Positions 39,257 through 49,853 are shown, counted from the stretch's first letter. The stretch is 64,000 bases of DNA from Rhodocyclales bacterium (GCA_016235165.1 JACRLX010000007.1:1-64000); one strand, 5' to 3'. Notes: generated from the letters alone by a model not told the origin. Translations and numbers: made by a program.

Positions 39257-39664
39257 ATGAGCGCCCAGCCTGCTTCCACCCCCTACGACCGCATGGGCGG
39301 CGAACCGGCCGTACGCCGCCTCGTCGCACGTTTCTACGAACTGATGGACACGCTGCCCGAAACCTACGGCATACGCAAGCTGCACCAGCCCGACCTGGCC
39401 AGTGCCGAGCAGAAGCTCTACCTGTATCTCACCGGCTGGCTCGGCGGTCCCCAGCTCTATGTCGAAAAATACGGCCATCCGCGCCTGCGCTCGTGCCACC
39501 TGCCCTTCCCCATCGGCAGCAGCGAAGCCGGGCAGTGGATGCTGTGTATGCGCCAGGCGATGGCTGAAGTAATCGCCGACGAAGCCCTGCGTGCATCGCT
39601 GGACAAGGCCCTGAACGACCTCGCCTACTTCATGCGCAACCGGGAAGACACGCCCGCGGCCTGA
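39257..39664 (+). CDS. Group II truncated haemoglobin
   Basis: The 135-aa globin has YDRMGGEPAVRRLVARFYEL, LTGWLGGPQLYVEKYGHP and RLRSCHLPFPI with the proximal His, plus the helix-G Trp in QWMLCM. This is the group II (trHbO) pattern. Such proteins bind oxygen or NO and are tied to oxidative and nitrosative stress. The ATG at 39257 gives MSAQPASTPYDRMGG; earlier in-frame codons lie in a poor leader. The convergent PerM gene ends 9 bp away. Confidence 0.93.
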   Translation: MSAQPASTPYDRMGGEPAVRRLVARFYELMDTLPETYGIRKLHQPDLASAEQKLYLYLTGWLGGPQLYVEKYGHPRLRSCHLPFPIGSSEAGQWMLCMRQAMAEVIADEALRASLDKALNDLAYFMRNREDTPAA

Positions 39665-39673
39665 CCCGCGGGC

Positions 39674-40813
39674 TCAAAGGTCGACGCTGGCCTGGCGCCG
39701 GCGCAGTGCGCGCGCATGGCGATGCCGTGCCATCAGGCGCGGATCGGAGACGATGATGCCGATCGTCTCGCCGATCACCATCACCACGCCGAGCACCGGC
39801 AACACCAGCATCAGGCCGGAAATCCCCGCCACGGCACCGCCGGCGAAAATCATCAGCACCGTGATCAGCGGATGCAGTTCCAGGCTCTTGCCGATGGTCA
39901 TTGGCATATAGAAAAAATCGTCGAGCAGGCGCACCAGGACGAACAGGCCGATCGCCCAGTAGGCCATGCCCGGATCGGCGGGGAAATCGGTGGCGGCCAC
40001 CAGTACCACCAGCAGGCCACCGAGGATCGAACCGACATAGGGCACCCAGGCCAGTACGGCGCAGATCAGGCCCAGCATCAGCGGCCCCGGAATGCCGAGC
40101 AGCCACAGCCCTGCCGCCAGCGTCAGGGTATCGAGGATGGTCAGGTTGATCAGCCCCTGGAAGTAGGCGCGCGCCGTGCGATCGATTTCATGCAGCAGGT
40201 AAAGCGTTTTCTCGAAGAAGGCATTGGGTACCGCCGCCCCGAGAAAGCGCTTGAAACGGCGCCCGTCGCGCAGGAAAAAAAACGCCAGGAAGGGTGCCAG
40301 CAGCAGCGATGGGGTCCAGGCCATGATGCCCAGCGCCACCGGCTCCAGGTGATCACTGATGTTGCCGGCGCCTTGCGACAGGCGCTTGGCCACGGTATCC
40401 GCCAGCTTTGCCCGTTCCAGCGTGGCCCAATGACGTTCAAGGGAACGCAATGAGGAATCCAGCAACTGGGTACCGCCCTGGACGTAGCGATCGACGGTGT
40501 CCTGCCAGTGCGTGGCCTGGCTGGCGATCCTCGGCGTCAGCGAAACCACCGACAGGGTCAGCAGTACGAGGAAGGCCACGATCACCGTGCTCGACGCCGC
40601 ATCGCGGCTCATGCCGCGGAACACCAGCAGCCGCACCAGCGGGAACAGGAAGTAGTAAAGGATCAGCGCCAGCAGAAAGGGCACCACCAGCCAGAGTACC
40701 TTCTGGAACACCAGCAACAGCAGGCAGGTGGTGGCGATGATGGCCACCCACACCACCGGCCCGGAGCCGGTGTGGGTATGGCTGTCCGGCGTACCGTTGC
40801 TGGCCTGGCTCAC
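39674..40813 (-). CDS. AI-2E/PerM-family transporter
   Basis: The 379-aa inner-membrane protein has about seven to eight membrane helices, a central region rich in charged residues, and the family segments AYFQGLINLTILDTLTLAAG, AWVPYVGSILGGLL and HPLITVLMIFAGG. The family includes quorum-signal exporters and Na+/H+ antiporters; substrate prediction is not possible. It starts 3 bp after the stop of the cyclic-nucleotide-binding protein gene, so the two are an operon. Confidence 0.85.
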   Translation of the reverse strand: MSQASNGTPDSHTHTGSGPVVWVAIIATTCLLLLVFQKVLWLVVPFLLALILYYFLFPLVRLLVFRGMSRDAASSTVIVAFLVLLTLSVVSLTPRIASQATHWQDTVDRYVQGGTQLLDSSLRSLERHWATLERAKLADTVAKRLSQGAGNISDHLEPVALGIMAWTPSLLLAPFLAFFFLRDGRRFKRFLGAAVPNAFFEKTLYLLHEIDRTARAYFQGLINLTILDTLTLAAGLWLLGIPGPLMLGLICAVLAWVPYVGSILGGLLVVLVAATDFPADPGMAYWAIGLFVLVRLLDDFFYMPMTIGKSLELHPLITVLMIFAGGAVAGISGLMLVLPVLGVVMVIGETIGIIVSDPRLMARHRHARALRRRQASVDL

Positions 40814-40816
40814 CGC

Positions 40817-41350
40817 TCAGACCGCGTGCTGGTGATTGCCCATGGCCTGCGCCATGGCACGCATCCGCGCGCCCAGGTGGCAGGCAAGCTGACGCGAGAT
40901 CTTCGACGCAATCCGGGCGTGGGTATCGAGCAGCCCGACGAAATCGTCGCGAAAAAACACGATCAACTGGCAGGCGCCGGCGGCACGGGCCTGGGCCGAG
41001 CGCGGCGAGTTGTCGAGCAAGGCAAGCTCGCCGAAGAAGGTGCCGGGACCCAGCTGGGCAACGCGCCCGGTATCGCCCTGGCGACGCCGGGGCAGATCGC
41101 CGCCAGCCTGAACGGCAACGAGCTCGGATTGCTCCTGGCGCGAAATCAGTACTTCGCCCGAGGCGATGATGTAGATCGCCTGCCCCTCTTCGCCTTCGTC
41201 GAAGATCACTTCTCCGGGAAGGTAGCTGCGTTCGTGCAACAGCCCATCGACGATGCGCAATTCGCCTACCGTCAGATTGACGAACAGGCTCAGGCCATGC
41301 AGGCGTTCCAGGCGCGGCGAGGATTTTGTGGGACCGAACAGCTTGACCAC
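40817..41350 (-). CDS. Cyclic nucleotide-binding domain protein without HTH
   Basis: The 177-aa protein has a Crp/Fnr-type cNMP-binding fold: YLPGEVIFDEGEEGQAIYII, SGEVLISR and GPGTFFGELALLDNSPRSAQ, the phosphate-binding cassette. A polar insert (about residues 80-100) precedes the cassette. The C-terminal helix region is short and contains no helix-turn-helix, so it is not a transcription factor of the usual form. With the PerM transporter gene 3 bp downstream it may regulate transport directly. Confidence 0.82.
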   Translation of the reverse strand: MVKLFGPTKSSPRLERLHGLSLFVNLTVGELRIVDGLLHERSYLPGEVIFDEGEEGQAIYIIASGEVLISRQEQSELVAVQAGGDLPRRRQGDTGRVAQLGPGTFFGELALLDNSPRSAQARAAGACQLIVFFRDDFVGLLDTHARIASKISRQLACHLGARMRAMAQAMGNHQHAV

Positions 41351-41385
41351 GATGTATGGCTCCGGAGGAATGACGCGATTCTAAT

Positions 41386-41952
41386 TCAAGGCGGGTCGGC
41401 AACGGCGAGCGGAAAGCGCGCGAGGGTGCGATAGCTGGCGGCGCCCGGATGCAAGTGGCTTTCCACCAGGGCGAACTCGTCCACATGCCAGGCGATTGGC
41501 GTATCCAGGCGCGGCAGGTTGCGGCAGCGCACTCGGCGCGCCAGCGTGACGTGGGGAATCAGACCCTGTCCGCCATGGCGCTCGAAGCGGAAATCGGCGG
41601 CCGTCAGCGCTTCCGACAAGCTTGCGAAAAGTCGGCGCAGGGGCGACGGCGTTTGTTCGCATCCGGCCCAGAGTATGCCCCGCTGTGGCCAGAAGCCAAG
41701 CCTGTCGAGCCTCACGTCGAAGGCCTCGGCATGGATGCCCTCGGCGATGGCATGCAGTTGCCCCAGTTGTGCCGATGTCACCGAGCCGATGAAAACCAGC
41801 GTCAGGTGCAGCGAATGCGCACGCAGCGGCCGGCTGCCGGGCGATGCCAACGCTTGCCCCAGCGAGGCCAGATGCGACATGGCTTCGGCATCCGGCCAAA
41901 GCGCAAAGAAGACCCGGTGCGAACGCGCGCCGTCGATCTCAGCCCGATTCAT
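41386..41952 (-). CDS. thpR: RNA 2',3'-cyclic phosphodiesterase (2'-5' RNA ligase family)
   Basis: The 188-aa protein carries the two HxTx catalytic motifs, HLTLVFIG and HVTLARR, of the 2H phosphoesterase superfamily. The physiological substrate in bacteria is unclear. It overlaps ispF by 14 bp and ends the ispD-thioredoxin-ispF-thpR operon. A degenerate copy of the 25-bp element lies at 41630-41654. Confidence 0.92.
   Translation of the reverse strand: MNRAEIDGARSHRVFFALWPDAEAMSHLASLGQALASPGSRPLRAHSLHLTLVFIGSVTSAQLGQLHAIAEGIHAEAFDVRLDRLGFWPQRGILWAGCEQTPSPLRRLFASLSEALTAADFRFERHGGQGLIPHVTLARRVRCRNLPRLDTPIAWHVDEFALVESHLHPGAASYRTLARFPLAVADPP
41630..41654 (+). repeat. Degenerate copy of the 25-bp element in thpR
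   Basis: The left arm is perfect and preceded by GAAA as in the kup copy; the right arm keeps ACGGCG but loses the ending (18 of 21). Confidence 0.35.
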
Positions 41953-42433
41953 GATGGACCAGCAGCACCACCGCCGCGGTGGCGATGCCTTCGCCGCGCC
42001 CTTCGAAACCGAGGCGCTCGTTGGTCTTGCCCTTGACGTTGACCGCCGCCGGATCGATGCCAAGGTCGGCCGCGATATTCGCGCGCATGGCCGCGACGTG
42101 GGGGGCGATGCGCGGTGCCTGGGCGATGATCGTGGCATCGACGTTGCCCACGCGCCAGCCCGTGGCACGCACCGCATCCATGGCGCCACGCAGCAGTCGA
42201 CGGCTGTCGGCGCCCTGCCACTGCGGGCTGGTGTCGGGAAACATGCCACCGATGTCGCCCAGGCCGGCGGCGCCGAGGATGGCATCGGTGATGGCGTGCA
42301 GCAGCGCATCGGCGTCGGAATGCCCGAGCAGGCCGCGATCGAAAGGAATCTCGACGCCGCCGAGAATCAGTTTGCGTCCCGGCGTCAGGGCATGGACGTC
42401 GTAGCCCTGGCCGATGCGAAATGCCGTATTCAT
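41939..42433 (-). CDS. ispF: 2-C-methyl-D-erythritol 2,4-cyclodiphosphate synthase
   Basis: IspF makes the cyclic diphosphate of the MEP isoprenoid pathway. The 164-aa protein shows [29 protein letters not shown] with the zinc ligands, [13 protein letters not shown] and [12 protein letters not shown]. Its ATG overlaps the stop of the thioredoxin-like gene (ATGA). ispD, the enzyme two steps earlier, is in the same operon. Confidence 0.97.
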   Translation of the reverse strand: MNTAFRIGQGYDVHALTPGRKLILGGVEIPFDRGLLGHSDADALLHAITDAILGAAGLGDIGGMFPDTSPQWQGADSRRLLRGAMDAVRATGWRVGNVDATIIAQAPRIAPHVAAMRANIAADLGIDPAAVNVKGKTNERLGFEGRGEGIATAAVVLLVHHESG

Positions 42434-42771
42434 TGCGCGAGCCCCTTCGGTGATCCCTCCATGCATGCCAGCGCCTGCGCGATCGATGCGACATCGGCCG
42501 GGCGCACCAGGCGCGCCGTTTCCTGGCCGTCGCGCAGGAACACCAGCGTCGGCCACAGCTTGACCCGGTACTGTCGGCCGAGGCGTCGCCCGGGGCCGTC
42601 TTCCACCTTGATCCGGCGTACCTGCGGATACGCGTCGAGTGCGGCGGCGATCAAGGGCTGGGCGGCGGCGCAGTGGCCGCACCAGGAGGTGCCGAATTCG
42701 ATCAGCGCCGGGCCGGAGATCGCCGCGACCTCGTCCTGGGTCAATTCGTCGGTCGATCCCGTTTCATCCAT
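42430..42771 (-). CDS. Thioredoxin-like protein
   Basis: The 113-aa soluble protein has the active site [13 protein letters not shown] and the cis-Pro segment [15 protein letters not shown] of the thioredoxin fold. The ATG at 42771 gives [14 protein letters not shown] and overlaps the end of ispD by 8 bp; its stop overlaps the ispF start. A thiol oxidoreductase coupled so tightly between two MEP-pathway genes is unusual. A role in protecting or reducing pathway enzymes is only an inference. Confidence 0.88.
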   Translation of the reverse strand: MDETGSTDELTQDEVAAISGPALIEFGTSWCGHCAAAQPLIAAALDAYPQVRRIKVEDGPGRRLGRQYRVKLWPTLVFLRDGQETARLVRPADVASIAQALACMEGSPKGLAQ

Positions 42772-43492
42772 GGGCGGTCGCCGGCGGTACGGCCTGACGG
42801 CTGCGCAGTATCCACTCCGCAAGTTTCAAATCCTGCGGATAGGTCACCTTGAGGTTGCCGATGTCGGCAGCCACCAGTTTGGGCATCAGGCCCAGGGACT
42901 CCATGGCGCTGGCCTCGTCGGTCACCTGCGGCGCAAATTCGAGCGCATCGAGCAGCAGGCGATGGCGGAACATCTGCGGCGTTTGCGCCTGCCAGAGCCC
43001 ATCGCGCGGCACCGTCTGGCGCACGCGCCCGTGCTCCTCGCACAGTTTCAGGGTATCGGCCACGGGCACCGCCAGCAGGCCGCCGGCATCATCGTCGCCG
43101 ACTTCCGCAATCAGCCGCTCGACCATCGCCACGTCGAGGCAGGGACGCGCCGCGTCATGCACCAGCACCCAGTCGTCGTCGATCATGCCGAGCTCGGAAA
43201 CCATGCCGCGCAGGCCATTGGTGACGCTCTCGGCACGGGTTTCGCCACCACAGCGCAGCACATGCAGGCGCTCGCCCAGGGCGGCCATTTCTTCGCCCGG
43301 CCAGGCCACGTCGTCCGGCGCGAGGACGACGAAGACGGCGGCGATCGCCGGCGTCGCGCACAGCGCGGACAAGGCGTGCCAGATCAGCGGCTTTCCCGCC
43401 AGCGGCAGGTATTGCTTGGGTAGCGCGCGGCCCGATGACGCCCCCATGCGGGAGCCCGAACCGGCGGCGGGAACCAGGGCGTAGTAGCTCAT
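42764..43492 (-). CDS. ispD: 2-C-methyl-D-erythritol 4-phosphate cytidylyltransferase
   Basis: IspD activates MEP with CTP in the MEP isoprenoid pathway. The 242-aa protein has the nucleotide-binding [40 protein letters not shown] and [12 protein letters not shown]. First gene of the minus-strand isp operon; its start faces the DUF4010 gene. Confidence 0.96.
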   Translation of the reverse strand: MSYYALVPAAGSGSRMGASSGRALPKQYLPLAGKPLIWHALSALCATPAIAAVFVVLAPDDVAWPGEEMAALGERLHVLRCGGETRAESVTNGLRGMVSELGMIDDDWVLVHDAARPCLDVAMVERLIAEVGDDDAGGLLAVPVADTLKLCEEHGRVRQTVPRDGLWQAQTPQMFRHRLLLDALEFAPQVTDEASAMESLGLMPKLVAADIGNLKVTYPQDLKLAEWILRSRQAVPPATAHG

Positions 43493-43538
43493 GACCCGAT
43501 TCTATAATGAGCTTGAGGGGCAACTTTCCGGAATCGCC

Positions 43539-44795
43539 ATGCTCGCAGCGGAAAATGGATACGAAGTCTTGCAGGCCTTTGCCACCAGCATCGGCATCGG
43601 GCTGTTGATCGGCCTGGAGCGGGAGCGCCAGTCCGACCTCAAGGCCGGCTTGCGCACCTTCGCCCTGGTCGGCATGCTCGGCAGCCTGTGCGCGATGCTG
43701 ACCCAGATCACCGGCAGCGGCTGGGTGCTCGCCGCCGGGCTGCTGGCCATCGCCGCGATGATCATCGCGGCCCACGTTTCCGATCCGCTGGATAGCGGCG
43801 ATCCCGGCACCACCTCGGTGGTCGCCCTGCTGGTCTGCTACGCCCTCGGCGCGCTGGTCTGGTTCGGCCACGGCGGCAGCGCGGTAATGCTGGCGGTCGC
43901 CACTACGGTATTGCTCTACTTCAAGGCCGAGCTGCACGGCATTTCACGCAGCCTGACGCCGCTCGACCTGCTTTCCATCCTGCAATTCGGCGTCCTTGCG
44001 CTGGTCATCCTGCCGATCCTTCCCGACCGCAACTTCGGCCCCTACGACGCCCTCAACCCGCGCAACATCTGGCTCATGGTGGTGCTGATCTCGGGCGTTT
44101 CGCTGGCCGGCTATGCAGCCTTGCGCATCGTCGGCGCGAGCCACGGCGCGGCCCTGATCGGCCTCTTCGGCGGCCTGGTGTCGTCCACCGCCACGACCAT
44201 GATCTTCGCCCGCCACGCGCGGGCCCATGCCGCGCTGGCACGCACGGCGATGGTGGTCATCCTGCTCGCCAACATCGTGGTCCTGGTGCGCCTGGGCGTG
44301 GTGTCCTTCATCGTCGCGCCAGCGATACTGCCCAGCCTGCTTGCCGTGCTGGGCAGCGGCATGTTGCTGGGCGTGGCCGCCACCCTGTGGGGCTGGCGCC
44401 AACTCGAAGGCGGCGACGAACTGCCCCTGCCCCAGGTCAGCAACCCCACCGAAATCCGGACCGCGCTCGGCTTCGGCCTGCTCTATGCCCTGGTGCTGGT
44501 GCTCTCGGCCTGGTTGCAGGACGTCGCCGGCAGTCGCGGCCTCTACCTGCTGGCGCTGGCCTCGGGCCTGACCGATGTCGATGCCATCACGCTTTCCTCG
44601 CTGCGCATGTACGGCATGGAAAAACTGGATGCCGCGCAAACTGTTACCGCCATCACCCTGGCCACGCTCTCCAACCTGGCCTTCAAGGGCGGACTGTTGG
44701 TGGTGATCGGCGGTAGCGCACTGGCCCGCTACACCCTGCCGGGCTTTCTTGCCATTGCCGCCGGGCTGGTCGGCGGCCTGCTCCTGATGGGCTGA
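43539..44795 (+). CDS. MgtC/DUF4010-family membrane protein
   Basis: The 418-aa protein has about 11-13 hydrophobic segments. An MgtC-like N-terminal part (SIGIGLLIGLERERQSDLK, LRTFALVGMLGSL) is followed by a DUF4010-type C-terminal half (SGLTDVDAITLSSLRM). Function of the family is unknown. ATG 43539 was chosen because an earlier in-frame start would overlap the divergent ispD start; a TATAAT at 43503-43508 could serve as its minus-10. The MEMO-AMMECR1 gene begins 2 bp after its stop. Confidence 0.82.
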   Translation: MLAAENGYEVLQAFATSIGIGLLIGLERERQSDLKAGLRTFALVGMLGSLCAMLTQITGSGWVLAAGLLAIAAMIIAAHVSDPLDSGDPGTTSVVALLVCYALGALVWFGHGGSAVMLAVATTVLLYFKAELHGISRSLTPLDLLSILQFGVLALVILPILPDRNFGPYDALNPRNIWLMVVLISGVSLAGYAALRIVGASHGAALIGLFGGLVSSTATTMIFARHARAHAALARTAMVVILLANIVVLVRLGVVSFIVAPAILPSLLAVLGSGMLLGVAATLWGWRQLEGGDELPLPQVSNPTEIRTALGFGLLYALVLVLSAWLQDVAGSRGLYLLALASGLTDVDAITLSSLRMYGMEKLDAAQTVTAITLATLSNLAFKGGLLVVIGGSALARYTLPGFLAIAAGLVGGLLLMG

Positions 44796-44797
44796 TC

Positions 44798-46143
44798 ATG
44801 ATCACTGCCACTACCCTGCGCCCGCCCGCCGTCGCCGGCATGTTCTATCCCGGCGATCCCGCCGTCCTGAGCGACGAACTGGCGACCTGCCTGTCAGTCG
44901 CCGCAGTACCAGCGCCGACTTCCACTGGCCTGCTGAAAGCCCTGATCGTGCCGCATGCCGGGTACGTCTATTCCGGCGCTACCGCCGGCCAGGCCTATGC
45001 GCTACTCGCCCCGCTGGCAGAGCGTATCCGGCGCGTGGTGCTGCTGGGGCCCTGCCATCGCGTTGCGGTGAATGGCCTTGCCGTACCAACCGTGCAGGCC
45101 TTCGCCACGCCGCTGGGCAGCATTCCGCTCGACCGCGCCGCGCTCGATTCCCTTGCCGGGCTGCCGCAAGTGGTCGCCAGCGACGCCGCCCATGCCCAGG
45201 AGCACTCGCTGGAAGTGCAACTGCCCTTCCTGCAAACCGTGCTCGGGGACATCAAGCTGGTACCCCTGGCCGTGGGCAGGACCGGCGCGCGCGAGGTTGC
45301 CGACGTGATTGCCCGACTTTGGGGTGGCCCCGAAACCCTGATCGTGATCAGTTCCGATCTGTCGCACTTCCACGGCTACGCCGAGGCCCGGCGCATCGAT
45401 GGCGAAACCGCCGACCACATCCTCGCCCTGGAACAGCTGAGCAGCTTCGACCAGGCCTGCGGCGCCTTGCCGATCAACGGCCTGCTGCTTGTGGCGAAAC
45501 AGCTTGGGCTGGGCATCGAACGCATCGCCCAGTGCAACTCCGGCGATACCGCGGGCGACAAGTCGCGCGTGGTCGGCTATGCCAGCTTCGCGCTCTACGA
45601 ACCGGCCCCTGCGGCGGCCGACGACCCCGGCCCGGCGCTGCTGGCGCGCGCGCGCAACGCCATTGCCGGCCAGCTCAAGCAGGCTCTGCGTCCCGAGCCC
45701 GACCATGCGGCATTGGCACAGCCCGGTGCCACCTTCGTCACGCTGACACAGAACGGCGCCTTGCGCGGCTGCATCGGTTCGCTACAGGCCCACCGGCCGC
45801 TTGATCAGGACGTGCGCGCCAATGCCATCGCCGCCGCCTTCCGCGATCCGCGCTTTGCGCCCCTGACGGCCGAGGAACTGCCGCGCACGCGGGTCGAGGT
45901 CTCCCTGCTCACGGCACCACAGCCGATGCGCTTCTCCGATGAGGCCGACGCCCTGCGCCAGTTGCGGCCAAATGTCGATGGCGTGATCTTCAGCGCCGGC
46001 AACCACCGCAGCACCTTCCTGCCCCAAGTCTGGGAACAACTGCCCGAACCGCGCCAGTTCATGGCCCATCTCAAGCAGAAGGCCGGATTGCCCGCTGACT
46101 ACTGGTCGTCCGAAGTCGAACTGCAACGCTATGAGGTCCGCAA

Positions 46144-46168
<25 letters not shown>
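44798..46168 (+). CDS. Fused MEMO and AMMECR1 protein (AmmeMemoRadiSam system B and A)
   Basis: The 456-aa protein joins two conserved domains. Residues about 1-270 are MEMO (RPPAVAGMFYPGDPAVLSDE, LIVPHAGYVYSGATAGQAY, EHSLEVQLPFLQ, VISSDLSHFHGY) with conserved His/Cys-type metal site residues. Residues about 275-456 are AMMECR1 (FVTLTQNGALRGCIGSL, DPRFAPLTAEEL). These and the downstream radical SAM protein form the AmmeMemoRadiSam set, whose reaction is unknown. A copy of the dispersed 25-bp element encodes VAAVPAPT near residues 33-41, between the first strand and LIVPHAG. The last 25 bp overlap the radical SAM gene. Confidence 0.92.
44896..44920 (-). repeat. Dispersed 25-bp palindromic element in the MEMO-AMMECR1 gene
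   Basis: Both arms (AGTCGGCG and CGGCGACT on the minus strand) are intact, with two differences in the centre (19 of 21). On the gene strand it encodes VAAVPAPT near the N-terminus of the MEMO domain. Confidence 0.7.
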
Positions 46169-47238
<1,070 letters not shown>

Positions 47239-47248
47239 TTCTGAGAAA

Positions 47249-47273
47249 AGTCGGCGCTGGCGGGACGGCGACT
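47249..47273 (+). repeat. Dispersed 25-bp palindromic element at the kup stop codon
   Basis: Arms AGTCGGCG and CGGCGACT are intact (21 of 21). The last bases supply part of the kup TAG stop. On the minus strand the hairpin is followed by TTTTC, so this copy may act as the kup terminator in the 33-bp convergent gap with amrS. Confidence 0.75.
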
Positions 47274-49152
47274 ACAGCGTTACCCGCGTCCCCAGTTCCA
47301 CCACCTGGTTGGGCGGCAGGCCAAAGAAATCGGCGGCGGTGCCGGCATTGCGGTACATGCGGGCGAACAGGGACTCGCGCCAGTAGGGCATCGCGTCGCC
47401 AACCCTGGGCACCACGGTTTCGCGGCCGAGGAAGAAGGAAGTCGTCATCGGGTCGAGTTCCAGTCCCTGCTCCCCGCACCACTCCAGCGCCGCCGGGACG
47501 TCGGGCGTGTCCATGAAGCCGAAATGAATGCCGACGTGGAAGAAGCGATGGCTGAGGCGGGCCACCGCCACACGCTGCGCATCGGGCACGCGCGGCACTG
47601 ATTCCATGGTGACCGTGACCAGCGCCACCTGTTCGTGCAGCACCTTGTTGTGCTTGAGGTTGTGCAGCATGGCGTGCGGCACATGCTCCGGATAGGGCGT
47701 CATGAACACCGCGGTGCCGGGCACGCTGATCGTGTCCGGGGTCTCGATGGCGGGAATGAAGTCCTTCAGCAGCAGGGCCTGGGTGTCGAGTCTCTCCTGC
47801 AGGAGTTCGCGCCCGGCTTTCCAAGTGGTCAGCAGCAGGTAGACCGCGCCGCCGAACACCAGCGGGAACCAACCGCCGTCGAGGAGCTTGGTCGAATTGG
47901 CGGCAAGAAAGGTCAGGTCCAGCACCAGCAGCGCGCCGAATACCGGCAGCGCCAGGCGGCGGCGCCAGCCCCACTGCCGGCGCGCGACCAGCCAGGCGAA
48001 CAGCGAGGTGATGATCATGGTGCCGGTCACCGCGATGCCGTAGGCCGCCGCCAGGTTGGTCGATGACTTGAAGGCCAGCACCAGCGCGATCACGCCCAGC
48101 AGCATCAGCCAGTTCACGCCGGGCATGTAGATCTGCCCCATCTGGCTGCCCGAGGTGTGCAGCAGTTCCATGCGCGGTGCATAGCCGAGCTGGATCGCCT
48201 GCTGGGTGATCGAATACACCCCGGTGATCACCGCCTGCGAGGCGATCACCGTGGCCGCCGTGGCCAGGCCCACCAGCGGCAGCAGGAACCAGTCCGGCGC
48301 CATCAGGTAGAAGGGGTTCCTGATCGTGGTCGGGTCGTCCAGCAGCAGCGCGCCCTGGCCGAAGTAGTTGAGCAACAAGGCTGGCAGCACCAGGCCGAAC
48401 CAGGCCAGGCGGATTGGCCGCCGGCCGAAGTGGCCCATGTCGGCATACAGCGCCTCGGCCCCGGTGACGACGAGAAAGACGCTGCCCATGGCGAGAAAGC
48501 CGAGGCCAGGATCGGTGGCGAGGAAGGCCAGCGCATGGCCCGGCCAGAGCCCGGCCAGAACCGCCGGATGGCGCAGGATCTGCATCACGCCCATGGCCGC
48601 CAGGGCGACGAACCAGACGCAGGTGATCGGCCCGAAGGCGACGCCGACCCGCGCCGTGCCGTGGCGCTGGATCCAGAACAGCGCGACGAGTATCCCCAGC
48701 GTGATCGGCACGATGTAGGGCGCGAACACCGGGGTGGCCACCTCCAGGCCTTCCACCGCCGAGAGCACCGATATCGCCGGCGTGATCAGGCCGTCGCCGT
48801 AGAACAGCGCGGCGCCGAACAGGCCGAGCAGGATCACCGCCTGCCGGGTTCGCCCTGTAAATCCCTGATCGGCGAGGACGCGCGCCATCAGCGCCATGAT
48901 GCCGCCCTCGCCCTTGTTGTCGGCGCGCAGGATCAGCGCCACGTACTTGAAGGACACCACGACGATCAGCGCCCAGAACACCAGCGAGAGTATGCCCAGC
49001 ACGTTGTCCGGCGTAATAGGCACCGGGTGGTGGGCATTGCCGAAGACTTCCTTGATGGCATACAGCGGGCTGGTGCCGATGTCGCCATAGACCACGCCCA
49101 GCGCGGCAAGGGCGAGGATGGCGGTACTGTCTTTCTGATCTTCGTGGCTCAT
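47272..49152 (-). CDS. kup: Low-affinity potassium transporter Kup
   Basis: Kup imports K+ with protons. The 626-aa protein has about 12 membrane helices in its first 440 residues (ALAALGVVYGDIGTSPLYAI, LFGAALFYGDGLITPAISVL) and a cytoplasmic C-terminal domain ending NQVVELGTRVTL. Its ATG overlaps the kdpE stop as ATGA, so the K+-sensing pair kdpDE is co-transcribed with kup rather than with kdpFABC. The stop codon overlaps an intact copy of the 25-bp element, followed on this strand by TTTTC, which may double as a terminator. Confidence 0.96.
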   Translation of the reverse strand: MSHEDQKDSTAILALAALGVVYGDIGTSPLYAIKEVFGNAHHPVPITPDNVLGILSLVFWALIVVVSFKYVALILRADNKGEGGIMALMARVLADQGFTGRTRQAVILLGLFGAALFYGDGLITPAISVLSAVEGLEVATPVFAPYIVPITLGILVALFWIQRHGTARVGVAFGPITCVWFVALAAMGVMQILRHPAVLAGLWPGHALAFLATDPGLGFLAMGSVFLVVTGAEALYADMGHFGRRPIRLAWFGLVLPALLLNYFGQGALLLDDPTTIRNPFYLMAPDWFLLPLVGLATAATVIASQAVITGVYSITQQAIQLGYAPRMELLHTSGSQMGQIYMPGVNWLMLLGVIALVLAFKSSTNLAAAYGIAVTGTMIITSLFAWLVARRQWGWRRRLALPVFGALLVLDLTFLAANSTKLLDGGWFPLVFGGAVYLLLTTWKAGRELLQERLDTQALLLKDFIPAIETPDTISVPGTAVFMTPYPEHVPHAMLHNLKHNKVLHEQVALVTVTMESVPRVPDAQRVAVARLSHRFFHVGIHFGFMDTPDVPAALEWCGEQGLELDPMTTSFFLGRETVVPRVGDAMPYWRESLFARMYRNAGTAADFFGLPPNQVVELGTRVTL

Positions 49153-49853
49153 GTCGCGGCATCCTGGAGTTGAAAGCGATAGCCGACGCCGGTTTCGGTC
49201 AGCAGGTGGCATGGCCGCGCCGGGTCGGCTTCGAGCTTCTGCCGTAAATGACCGATGTAGATGCGCAGGTAGTGGCCGCGCTCGGCGTGGCCGGGGCCCC
49301 AGACTTCCTTGAGCAGTTGGCGGTGGGTCAGCACGCGCCCGGCATTGGCCAGCAGCACGCCGAGCAGGCGGTATTCGATCGGCGTCAGGTGGATCGCCGC
49401 CCCGTCGCGCGTCACCGCGCGATGCACGCGGTCGACGCGGATCGCGCCGAACTCGATCACCGTCTCGCCGGCGCCGACTTTCGGCCGCCGCAAGAGGGCC
49501 CGCACCCGTGCCCGCAGTTCGAGGACACCGAAAGGCTTGGTCAGGTAGTCGTCGGCCCCGGCATCCAGCGCCGCGACCTTCTCCGCTTCGGCCGAGCGGG
49601 CGGACAGGACCAGGATCGGCAACCGGGTCCAACCGCGCAGTTCGCGGATCAGCTCGACGCCATCGCGGTCCGGCAGGCCGAGGTCGACGATGGCAAGCGC
49701 AGGCAGCGGCCCGGTGAAGGCCTCCAGCGCCGCGGCAGCCGTCGCGGCTTCGAGCACGCCGCCCTCGTCTTCCAGCGCGGCGCCGACGAAGCGGCGGATC
49801 TGCGGCTCGTCCTCGACCACCAGGATCAGCGGTCTTTCGTCATTCACCGGCAT
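49149..49853 (-). CDS. kdpE: KdpE-like response regulator
   Basis: The 234-aa OmpR-type regulator has ILVVEDEPQIRRFVGAALE, the phospho-acceptor in AIVDLGLPDRDG, Lys in YLTKPFG and a winged-helix domain with VWGPGHAERGHYLRIYIGHL, close to KdpE. It overlaps kdpD by 14 bp and kup by 4 bp. No kdpFABC genes are present here, so kup is the likely target. A degenerate 25-bp element copy lies at 49455-49479 (encoding VGAGETV). Confidence 0.9.
   Translation of the reverse strand: MPVNDERPLILVVEDEPQIRRFVGAALEDEGGVLEAATAAAALEAFTGPLPALAIVDLGLPDRDGVELIRELRGWTRLPILVLSARSAEAEKVAALDAGADDYLTKPFGVLELRARVRALLRRPKVGAGETVIEFGAIRVDRVHRAVTRDGAAIHLTPIEYRLLGVLLANAGRVLTHRQLLKEVWGPGHAERGHYLRIYIGHLRQKLEADPARPCHLLTETGVGYRFQLQDAAT
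49455..49479 (-). repeat. Degenerate copy of the 25-bp element in kdpE
   Basis: The left arm is perfect; the right arm has two C-to-T changes (19 of 21). It encodes VGAGETV between the receiver and DNA-binding domains, a linker position. Confidence 0.4.
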
